NCBI GenBank assembly: GCA_003003725.1 | Contig: PVWI01000015.1 | Coordinates: forward strand, 1-41,085 | DNA from: a filamentous cyanobacterium Phorm 6 | Lineage (GTDB): Bacteria; Cyanobacteriota; Cyanobacteriia; Cyanobacteriales; Microcoleaceae | DNA length: 41,085 nucleotides | Reading direction: 5' to 3' | The notes under the pieces: model-generated | Databases searched by the model: none | What the model saw: the letters and a program-made list of their open reading frames with translations, nothing else | Told to the model about the DNA's origin: nothing | Part shown: positions 24,290 through 31,889 of the stretch, piece after piece | How positions within the stretch are numbered: position 1 is the stretch's first letter | How the letters are laid out: every line of letters begins with the position of its first letter | Program-made: the position numbers and the translations under genes

Positions 24290-24309
24290 CCGGATTTGTT
24301 TTGGCAGCG

Positions 24310-25932
24310 TTATAAAAACGCCTTAACCACCGCGTCAAATTTCACCTTGATGGAGTCGTCATGGTGCAGGATCGGGGGAATTTTGCGATCGATGCCCAGC
24401 AGTTCGTAGACAGCCATTTGTGCCACCCGGACGGAATACTCCACCGTAAAAACGACATCATCAGGGATTTCGACAAACTGGCTGACAAAGGCGAGGTTCT
24501 TGGAGTTCTTTGGTACGGGCAGTGGTCGATCGCCATAGGCACGGGGCATGAACATACTCGTGATATAAGGCATCCGGCAGGGAATACAGATGGCAGAGGC
24601 GATCGTCTCCAAATCAAAATTGAGATGACCACATAGCTCTTGCAGAATTTCGCTACCGTTGCAATCAGTCATGGATTTTGGTACAAAGTCGCCAATGCGA
24701 TCGGGGTGTAGAGCATAGCCCCAGAACACTTGCACATCGGCAGGTTGGTCGATGTAGTGGGGTTGATGCGCTAACACGATCGACATCATCCAATTGGAAT
24801 CTTTGAAAGTCACCAAACCGCCAGTGCCAGCCTTATTCCCAGAAAATGCTTCCATCTGGTCAAAGAACGTGGTGTCTTTGATAACCGTCACCGTGTAGGA
24901 CTCCCAAAATGACTCTGGGATACTCGAATTGAACGCTGCTGGGTTCCCAAATTCTGGATGGCTATGAGCCAGTTTTTCCCAGAGCAACCAGCCACCACTA
25001 TCGTCTTTTGTGAGCTGTGGGGGCGCATTCGTCATTGACCCAAAGCTGGAGGCATCGGTCATCGAACCGTTTTGGAAGAACACCAAATCGTCATCATCGA
25101 TCGCGATGATCTCTGTCTTGCCGTCGCGCTGGTGGTGAAGACCAGTAACAACGATCTTGCCTTGATCAGTTTTTAGCTCAAAGTCAGTCACGGTGCAGTT
25201 AACGACGAAATTAACCCCCTGCGCCTTCAGCCAACTCACTAGCGGTTTTACCAAGGAATCAAATTGGTTGTAAACCGTGCGCTTGACCCCTGCGAGGGTT
25301 TCGATGCGGGAAAACTCCATCATGAACCGATGCAGATAACGTCGGAATTCAACGGCGCTATGCCAAGGTTGAAAGGCAAACGTCGTTGACCACATGAACC
25401 AAAAATTGGTTGTGAAAAAGGGCGGTGATAGCCAATCTGTAATGCAGCTAGTGCCTAGTTTCTCTTCGTCAGTCTCGGTGAGTTTGAGCAGTTCAATTCG
25501 ATCCTGCATGGAAAATCCCATGGACTCAACATCTAAATTGGCGCGATGGCGATCGATGAGTCGCGCTTGAGAGTGGGACTTGTGGAGCTTGTTGAAGGCG
25601 ATCGTCTCATCAAATACCGTCTGGTCAGGAGAACTGAGGGAAGGGATCGATTTGAACAAATCCCATGTACATTCATAGTTGTCGGTCGTCAGCATCCGCC
25701 CACCGCGCATGGTGTAGCCATTCTTGGGGTTGCCATTACCATCCAGACTACCGCCTAAAACTGGCATCGCTTCGTAGATGGTGATATTGCGACCGGGAAC
25801 CTTGCCATCGCGAATCAGGAACGCGGCGGCGGCTAAGGAGCCAATACCACCGCCCACCATGTAAGCCTTGGGAGCGGCACCGTTGGCAGTGCTGAGTCTT
25901 GCGGGGCGGGGAGTCGATAATTGCTGTGTCAT
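24310..25932 (-). CDS. ohyA: Oleate hydratase (myosin-cross-reactive antigen family)
   Basis: 540 aa. It has the FAD-binding loop 'AYMVGGGIGSLAAAAFLI' (about 23-40) and 'GGSLDGNGNPKNGYTMRGGRM' followed by 'NYECTWDLF', whose Glu is the family's active-site acid. Further on come 'DRIELLKL', 'FWFMWSTTFAFQPWHSAVEFRRY' and the C-terminal 'VFTVEYSVRVAQMAVYEL'. The enzyme adds water to the cis-9 double bond of oleate-type fatty acids, giving 10-hydroxy acids, with FAD as a structural cofactor. I chose the start MTQQLS because AAGG precedes it by 5 nt. It lies 54 nt after the phosphoketolase gene, probably in one transcript. A role in detoxifying free unsaturated fatty acids under membrane stress is likely but inferred. 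Confidence 0.93.
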   Translation of the reverse strand: MTQQLSTPRPARLSTANGAAPKAYMVGGGIGSLAAAAFLIRDGKVPGRNITIYEAMPVLGGSLDGNGNPKNGYTMRGGRMLTTDNYECTWDLFKSIPSLSSPDQTVFDETIAFNKLHKSHSQARLIDRHRANLDVESMGFSMQDRIELLKLTETDEEKLGTSCITDWLSPPFFTTNFWFMWSTTFAFQPWHSAVEFRRYLHRFMMEFSRIETLAGVKRTVYNQFDSLVKPLVSWLKAQGVNFVVNCTVTDFELKTDQGKIVVTGLHHQRDGKTEIIAIDDDDLVFFQNGSMTDASSFGSMTNAPPQLTKDDSGGWLLWEKLAHSHPEFGNPAAFNSSIPESFWESYTVTVIKDTTFFDQMEAFSGNKAGTGGLVTFKDSNWMMSIVLAHQPHYIDQPADVQVFWGYALHPDRIGDFVPKSMTDCNGSEILQELCGHLNFDLETIASAICIPCRMPYITSMFMPRAYGDRPLPVPKNSKNLAFVSQFVEIPDDVVFTVEYSVRVAQMAVYELLGIDRKIPPILHHDDSIKVKFDAVVKAFL

Positions 25933-25986
25933 AGTTGCCTTTTTTTGAGTGAATGTGACCATTGACTGCTTGCCTTGGCATAATAT

Positions 25987-28410
25987 TCAGATGGAATAAC
26001 TAGGATCTGGCTGTCTGTCTTTCCAACCCTCGACATTCCGTCCTGTCCCCCACTTCCAGTTGCGGATTTCCGGCAAGTCTTCGCCGTGCTTGTCGATATA
26101 ATGCTTATGCTCGATCAACTTGTCCTGCATCATCTGCTTGAGATAGTCTCCCTTACTACCCAAATGCAGCAGACGATCGACCACATCTTGCACCAGATGA
26201 AAGCGATCCAGGTCATTTTGCACCCTCATGTCAAAAGCCGTTGTGATCGTCCCCTCTTCCTTGTAGCCCCGGACGTGGAGGTTGTGATTGGTGCGGCGGT
26301 AGGTCAGACGGTGAACGAGGGAAGGGTATCCGTGAAAGCCAAAGATGATGTGCTTGTCTTTGGTGAAGAGTGAATCGTAATCCGTTTCGCTCAGTCCGTG
26401 CGGGTGTTCGCTCTCGGATTGCAACTTCATCAGATCGACGACATTAATTACCCGAATTTTCAGATCGGGCAGATGTTCTCGCAGGATGGAAACGGCAGCC
26501 AAAATCTCCAGCGTCGGCGTATCTCCACAGCAAGCCATCACCACATCCGGCTCAGTATCTTGGTCGTTGCTAGCCCATTGCCAGATGCCAATGCCTTCAG
26601 TGCAATGCAATATCGCCGCCTCCATACTCAGCCATTGAGGGAGCGCGTGTTTGCCAGCAACTACCACATTCACGTAGTGTCGGCTGCGTAGACAGTGATC
26701 GAAGACCGACAGCAGACAGTTCGCGTCGGGTGGCAGGTACACACGCACGATATCGGCTTTCTTGTTGATTACGTGATCGATGAAACCGGGGTCTTGGTGC
26801 GTGAAGCCGTTATGATCCTGCTGCCAGACATGGGAGGCGAGCAGATAGTTTAGCGATGCGATCGGTCGTCGCCAGGGCAGTTCCGATGTTACCTTCAGCC
26901 ATTTGGCGTGCTGGCTGAACATCGAATCAACAATACGAATAAACGCCTCATAGCTGTTGAATAGCCCGTGCCGCCCGGTCAGCAAATAGCCTTCCAACCA
27001 ACCTTGGCACTGGTGTTCGCTGAGCATCGAGTCCAGCACTTGTCCGGCGGGCGCGAGGAATTCATCATTTTTTTCTTCTCGCGCTTCCCACTGACGATTA
27101 GTGACTTCAAACACCGCGCCCAAAAGATTCGAGAGTGTCTCATCGGGGCCGAAGATGCGGAAATTGCGCTGATTCAGCTTGACTACATCACGCAGAAATT
27201 TGCCCAGCACGAGGGTATCTTGACCGTCAACGGCACCAGGTGCAGGTACATGAACCGCGTGGTGGCGGAAGTCTGGCATTTGCAGGTCGTGCAGCAGTAG
27301 ACCGCCGTTGGCGTGGGGGTTTGCACCCATGCGCCGATCGCCCTTCGGGGCCAGTTCAGCCAATTCCGGCAGAAGTCGGCCATCTTCATCAAACAGTTCT
27401 TCTGCTTTGTAGCTTTTCATCCAACTTTCTAACTGCTGGACATGATCGGGATGCTCGGAGTTCACCAGTAACGGCACTTGGTGCGATCGCGATGTGCCTT
27501 CGATTTGCAAACCATCGACGACTTTTGGCCCCGTCCAGCCCTTGGGCGATTTTAGGACGATTACAGGCCAGCGCGGGCGAGTAGTATCGTTTTGGTTCCG
27601 CGCATTACTTTGGATTTGCCGGATATGCTCGATCGCCTTGTCCAGGGTGCTGGCCATAAGTTCGTGCATCTTTTCCGGCTCGTCGCCTTCCACAAAGTAA
27701 GGTGTCCAGCCGCAGCCTCGGAGAAATTGCTCCAATTCTTCATGCTCGATGCGAGCCAAGACGGTTGGGTTGTTGATTTTGTAGCCATTCAGGTGCAGGA
27801 TTGGCAGCACAGCACCGTCGGTAATTGGGTTGAGTAACTTGTTAGACTGCCATGCTGTCGCTAAGGGGCCTGTCTCCGCTTCCCCGTCGCCGATGACGCA
27901 AGCAACAATTAGATCGGGATTGTCAAAGGCAGCGCCGAAGGCATGACTGAGCGAGTATCCCAACTCACCTCCTTCGTGAATTGACCCCGGCGTTGTCGGC
28001 GCAACGTGGCTGGAAATCCCACCAGGAAATGAGAATTGCGTGAACAGCTTTTTCAACCCAGCTTCGTCCTGAGTGACGTTGGGATAAACTTCGCTCCAGG
28101 TGCCTTCGAGGTAAACGTTGCCCACAATTGCTGGGCCACCGTGACCGGGGCCAGCGATGTAGAGCATATCTAGGTCATATTTCTTGATTACCCGATTCAA
28201 ATGCACATAGATGAAGTTCTGTCCCGGTGTTGTACCCCAGTGTCCGACGACTAGCGGTTTGACGTGCGAAAGTTTCAGCGGCTCCTTTAGCAGCGGGTTG
28301 TCGTAGAGGTATATCTGTCCAACAGACAAATAGTTAGCGGCACGCCAGTAAGCATCAATGTTATGAAGTAATGTCGGGGAAAGTGTGCGGGAAAGCATTT
28401 TTAGTTTCAT
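25987..28410 (-). CDS. xfp: Phosphoketolase (xylulose 5-phosphate/fructose 6-phosphate type)
   Basis: 807 aa, full length. The thiamine diphosphate site is seen in '[14 protein letters not shown]' (about 174-187), with 'NGYKINNPT' after it. 'AGPGHGGPA' lies near the N-terminus. '[12 protein letters not shown]' and '[12 protein letters not shown]' are the phosphoketolase signatures that set it apart from transketolase. It cleaves xylulose 5-phosphate or fructose 6-phosphate with phosphate to acetyl-phosphate, bypassing decarboxylation. No phosphotransacetylase or acetate kinase gene lies in the window. Oleate hydratase follows at 54 nt. Upstream is a 108-bp repeat in the 5' region, starting 20 nt before the ATG, which may affect transcription. 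A second phosphoketolase tail lies before the aldolase gene. Confidence 0.96.
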   Translation of the reverse strand: MKLKMLSRTLSPTLLHNIDAYWRAANYLSVGQIYLYDNPLLKEPLKLSHVKPLVVGHWGTTPGQNFIYVHLNRVIKKYDLDMLYIAGPGHGGPAIVGNVYLEGTWSEVYPNVTQDEAGLKKLFTQFSFPGGISSHVAPTTPGSIHEGGELGYSLSHAFGAAFDNPDLIVACVIGDGEAETGPLATAWQSNKLLNPITDGAVLPILHLNGYKINNPTVLARIEHEELEQFLRGCGWTPYFVEGDEPEKMHELMASTLDKAIEHIRQIQSNARNQNDTTRPRWPVIVLKSPKGWTGPKVVDGLQIEGTSRSHQVPLLVNSEHPDHVQQLESWMKSYKAEELFDEDGRLLPELAELAPKGDRRMGANPHANGGLLLHDLQMPDFRHHAVHVPAPGAVDGQDTLVLGKFLRDVVKLNQRNFRIFGPDETLSNLLGAVFEVTNRQWEAREEKNDEFLAPAGQVLDSMLSEHQCQGWLEGYLLTGRHGLFNSYEAFIRIVDSMFSQHAKWLKVTSELPWRRPIASLNYLLASHVWQQDHNGFTHQDPGFIDHVINKKADIVRVYLPPDANCLLSVFDHCLRSRHYVNVVVAGKHALPQWLSMEAAILHCTEGIGIWQWASNDQDTEPDVVMACCGDTPTLEILAAVSILREHLPDLKIRVINVVDLMKLQSESEHPHGLSETDYDSLFTKDKHIIFGFHGYPSLVHRLTYRRTNHNLHVRGYKEEGTITTAFDMRVQNDLDRFHLVQDVVDRLLHLGSKGDYLKQMMQDKLIEHKHYIDKHGEDLPEIRNWKWGTGRNVEGWKDRQPDPSYSI

Positions 28411-28430
28411 GGTTTAAAGGTTCTTATTTA

Positions 28431-28538
28431 ACAGTTGACAGTTGACAGTTGACTTCGGAGTGCGAAGTTTTTAGGCAGGGGCTTAAATCCCCTGCCTAAA
28501 AACAATTTACCTAAAGGTGGGGGCTTAAATCCCCTGTG
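28431..28538. repeat. 108-bp interspersed repeat, copy B
   Basis: It is equal in length and orientation to copy A (4531-4638), with tandem ACAGTTG units, a hairpin of at least 14 bp (TTTTTAGGCAGGGG / CCCCTGCCTAAAAA) and a second GGGGGCTTAAATCCCC box. It occupies the 5' flank of the phosphoketolase gene, so it may lie in that gene's leader RNA. Confidence 0.85.
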
Positions 28539-28543
28539 ATGCA

Positions 28544-28600
28544 GGTAAAAATCCCAAAAATATTGTTTAAATTTATTTCTTGCAGTTTATTGAAAACATT
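28544..28600. repeat. 57-bp repeat, copy 2
   Basis: It matches 51 of 57 bases of 9177-9233 in the same orientation. The conserved minus-strand frame reads NVFNKLQEIN.NNIFGIFT. It follows copy B of the 108-bp repeat directly. In the 9.2-kb copy no such neighbour exists, so the two repeats are separate units. Confidence 0.6.
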
Positions 28601-28764
28601 AGGTAATAAATACCTTAGTGGTTATTATATATCTCTTTTATAACTGAGTTCCAATCCCCTCGTATCCTCCTAAAGAAGTGGACTTTAAAAATACTCGAAT
28701 TCCTGCATTTTTAAGGGAGATTAGAGAGACTTATCTAGGGGAATCGTTCAACAGTATACTGTGA

Positions 28765-28932
28765 CTATCTTTCAGGTTTAGTTGACATAAATTGTGTCTC
28801 AGCAGTCAGGTTGCGATCATTTAGGCGATCGGCATCTTTTGCAATCATAGATATCTGATTGATTACAAATTCAGCATCTCGCAGTTAAGTGAAAGCATTC
28901 TCTGCCTCTGGATGGCTAGAGAAGATTTTCAC
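28765..28932 (-). pseudogene. 5' remnant of a YflT-like general stress gene
   Basis: On the minus strand a 56-codon frame reads FSSHPEAENAFT, a stop (TAA at 28885-28887), then LRDAEFVINQISMIAKDADR and LNDRNLTAE before a final TAG. This fits the N-terminus of cyanobacterial YflT-type general stress proteins (pattern 'FSSR..AE.AL.QLRDAGFPM.QVSVIAKDADR'). The stop stands where Gln is expected, so a single CAA-to-TAA change explains it. The rest of the gene, normally well over 100 codons more, is absent. The family call is from memory, so it is tentative. Confidence 0.5.
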
Positions 28933-29057
28933 ACACAGATTAGACTTGAATTCCATTCATTAGCTCACTCTTCTTGAAATTGTATCTGCGTTTATCTGCG
29001 TTCATCTCCCTTTCATCTGCGATCGATATATTAATCAAAAAAATATGCAATTCAAGT

Positions 29058-31574
29058 CTATTGTACGTGTTGATAGAAAACTCGTTTAACAGTTTCTGCA
29101 CTGAGGATGTAAAGTCCGACAATTGCTGCCAGCACTAACAGGAATTCGAGCGGCAAGGATTGGAATCCCAGTAAACTTGCAAGCGGAGTATAGGGAAGGA
29201 AGAGTGCGATCATGACGATCGCGATCGTTGACATCAACAAATACTTTCCCGGTTTGCTCGCGAGAATCGACTGCCGCGTCCGAATCACCAGCACAATCAT
29301 GGATGCAGAAATCACCGATTCCATAAACCAGCCCGTTCTGAATTGCGCTGGGTTGGCGTGCAGCAGAAATATTAATGCTGCAAACGTGAGATAATCAAAG
29401 ACTGAACTGAGTAAACCAAACACCAACATAAATTTGCGGATGAACTTGATATCCATGCGGCGGGGTTTGTTTACCAATTCCCTGTCAACGCGATCCGTGG
29501 CGATCGTCATTTCGGGGAAATCAGTCAATAGATTTGTGAGTAAAATCTGACTGGGCAGTAGCGGCAAAAACGGTAAAAACAGAGAAATACCTGCCATGCT
29601 GAACATATTGCCGAAATTAGCGCTGGTTGCCATAAACACGTATTTAAGCGTATTAGCAAACGTCACCCGTCCTTCCTTCACACCCTCAACCAAAACATTT
29701 AGGTCTTTTTCCATCAGCACAATGTCGGCTGCTTCCTTCGCCACATCAACCGCACTCTCAACGGAAATGCCCACATCCGCAGCATGAAGCGCCGAGGCAT
29801 CGTTAATCCCATCTCCGAGATAGCCCACCACATTCCCCGCTTTTTTCAGCGCCATGATGATCCGCTCTTTTTGATTCGGCTCAACTTCAGCAAAGACATT
29901 GGTTTCTCCAACACGATGAAGTAGCGCTTCATCACTGAGTTTTTGGAGTTCGGCACCAGTCAAAACCTTTGGTTTGGGTAGTCCTATCTGTTGAATGATA
30001 CTGATCGCCACAGCCCGACTATCGCCCGTAATCATCTTCGGGGTGATGCCCAGGGCTATGAATTCTTGGAGGGTGTCAGCAATACCTGCTTTTGGTGGAT
30101 CGAACAGGGCAAGATAGCCCATAAATGTCATGTTCGTTTCATCGTCTTTGCTGAAGGAATCGCGATCGAAATTGCGGTAAGCAACTCCCAATACTCGAAA
30201 TCCTTTGCTGCCCAATTCTTCAGCGCGTTGTTGAATCTTGTCCTGCTGCGGCGCAATGTCGATCGCAATTCCGTCACCAGTCTCTACCGTTGAGCAGACA
30301 TCCAGAATATTCTTGAGTGCTCCTTTGGTGACAATTAGATGCGTATTCTCTTGTTTAAACAGAATGCTTAAGCGTTTGCGGTTGAAATCGTAGGGCACTT
30401 CATCGAGCTTTTGATAGCCTGAGATGTCGAATGTCTTGTGTTGACGAATCGCTTCGTCGATCGGATTTACATAGCCAGATTCAGATGCAGCATTCAAATA
30501 AGCGTAGAGCAAAACCCGATCGCTCTCCTTGCCATCCACATCAACCGCCGAGTGAATTTTCACCTCCCCTTCCGTCAACGTGCCCGTCTTATCCGTACAA
30601 AACACGTTCATACTGCCAAAATTCTCGATCGCAGCCAACCGCTTCACAATCACCTGCTGCTGCGCCATTTGCTTAGCGCCGCGAGACAAATTGAGGCTGA
30701 CAATAGCAGGCAGAAGTTGAGGAGTCAGGCCAACCGCCAGCGCTAGGGAAAATAGAAATGATTCCAAAACCGGGCGTTTGAGGTAAACATTTGCCGCAAA
30801 TATCAAGACAACCAAAATTAGCGTCACCTCCATCAGAAAGTAACCAAACTTGCTGAGTCCCTGTTCAAATTCGGTTTCCGGCGGCCTAAGTTTCAATCGT
30901 TCCGATACCTTACCAAACTCAGTTTCCTTTCCGGTATGCACCACCACTGCTTTGCCAGTACCGCTGATAACATTAGTACCCATATAAAGGATGTTAGTGC
31001 GCTTACCCAAATCGGTTTCTGCGGGCAAAACGCCGCTGAGTTTGTCAGCCGGATAGGTTTCTCCAGTCAGCGCCGCTTCATTCACCGACAAATCTTTAGA
31101 CTCTAAAATTAGGCAGTCACCGGGAATACTATCGCCCGCATTAAGCAACACAATGTCACCCGGAACCACTTCCTCATTGGGGATTTCTTGAGATTTACCA
31201 TCCCGCAACACCGTGGCTTTTACTTGCACCAATGCCAGTAATTTCTCAACAGCATCCGTAGCTCCTTTTTCTTGCCAAAATCCCAAGAATCCGCTAATTA
31301 GGACGATCGCCAAAATGATGATCGCATCTGCCGCATCTTTCAGAAAGATCGAAAGCACGGCGGCAAAAATCAGAATCAAAATAATCGGACTTTTGAACTG
31401 ATTGAGCAACAGCGTCAGTGAGTTCGATTTTTGTTTTTGTTTCAGGCTGTTCGCACCGTATTCGCTCAGGTGGTGTTGAGCATCCTGACTGCTTAAACCT
31501 GCGGGCGTAGACTTCACCTGAGCCAGCACGCGATCGGCTGGTAAGCTCCAAAACGTGGAAAGTTGTGAATTCAT
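29058..31574 (-). CDS. mgtA: Magnesium-translocating type P-ATPase (P3B, MgtA-like)
   Basis: 838 aa. Phosphorylated Asp is D328 in 'NVFCTDKTGTLTEG'. The actuator loop has 'NEAALTGETYP' (about 165-175). Helix 4 reads 'LAVGLTPQLLPAIVSLNL', the characteristic P3B form. The hinge is 'GYLGDGINDASALHAADVGISV'. Helices 5-10 end the protein ('RTGWFMESVISASMIVLVIRT', 'LGFQSLPLEFLLVLAAIVG'). Relatives import Mg2+ driven by ATP at low Mg2+. The usual N-terminal extension is short here. No leader peptide or Mg2+ riboswitch is evident upstream. A near-identical 3' fragment is found at 4201-4470. A palindromic motif relative and a degenerate MITE lie in its 5' flank. Confidence 0.93.
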   Translation of the reverse strand: MNSQLSTFWSLPADRVLAQVKSTPAGLSSQDAQHHLSEYGANSLKQKQKSNSLTLLLNQFKSPIILILIFAAVLSIFLKDAADAIIILAIVLISGFLGFWQEKGATDAVEKLLALVQVKATVLRDGKSQEIPNEEVVPGDIVLLNAGDSIPGDCLILESKDLSVNEAALTGETYPADKLSGVLPAETDLGKRTNILYMGTNVISGTGKAVVVHTGKETEFGKVSERLKLRPPETEFEQGLSKFGYFLMEVTLILVVLIFAANVYLKRPVLESFLFSLALAVGLTPQLLPAIVSLNLSRGAKQMAQQQVIVKRLAAIENFGSMNVFCTDKTGTLTEGEVKIHSAVDVDGKESDRVLLYAYLNAASESGYVNPIDEAIRQHKTFDISGYQKLDEVPYDFNRKRLSILFKQENTHLIVTKGALKNILDVCSTVETGDGIAIDIAPQQDKIQQRAEELGSKGFRVLGVAYRNFDRDSFSKDDETNMTFMGYLALFDPPKAGIADTLQEFIALGITPKMITGDSRAVAISIIQQIGLPKPKVLTGAELQKLSDEALLHRVGETNVFAEVEPNQKERIIMALKKAGNVVGYLGDGINDASALHAADVGISVESAVDVAKEAADIVLMEKDLNVLVEGVKEGRVTFANTLKYVFMATSANFGNMFSMAGISLFLPFLPLLPSQILLTNLLTDFPEMTIATDRVDRELVNKPRRMDIKFIRKFMLVFGLLSSVFDYLTFAALIFLLHANPAQFRTGWFMESVISASMIVLVIRTRQSILASKPGKYLLMSTIAIVMIALFLPYTPLASLLGFQSLPLEFLLVLAAIVGLYILSAETVKRVFYQHVQ

Positions 31575-31627
31575 TGTTTGTTACCTAACTTATAATTTTC
31601 TGTAAGTAACCGTGCTAATTCATAGGT

Positions 31628-31825
31628 AGCCATAGCCGATTGGTGTCAAGTTAAAGTCAAACGTAATACGAGTCTACTGTCTGACGATTAGGGCCTAGAT
31701 CCCCCCTAGCCCCCCTTGCTTTCGGGGGGAACAAGAGTCTTCTCAAAGTCCCCCTTGCTTTCGGGGGATTTAGGGGGATCTCCGGGGAATAAACAGCGCT
31801 AACCCAAGCGTATTGAGGCATAGCC
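31628..31825. mobile_element. Degenerate MITE (copy 2)
   Basis: The right end (AGCGCTAACCCAAGCGTATTG, ending at 31815) is the exact reverse complement of the left end of the 36051 element, and the interior has the same G/C-run blocks with GGATTTAGGGGGATCTCC. The left end is badly changed. Flanks AGCCATAGCC (31628-31637) and AGGCATAGCC (31816-31825) differ at one base and may be the old 10-bp target duplication. If so, the element proper is 31638-31815. It lies between mgtA and the upstream P-ATPase gene. Confidence 0.6.
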
Positions 31826-31889
31826 ACCAAATTTCCCACCATGAAAGTATCTTTTGAAAAAATAGCCACAATAAACCTTATCCCAAGTT

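Noticed and set aside
28940-29122. 60-codon frame overlapping the 3' end of mgtA
   Set aside because: It runs into the ATPase coding end in another frame and covers a TGCGTTTATCTGCGTTCATC-type genomic repeat; no sign of a gene.
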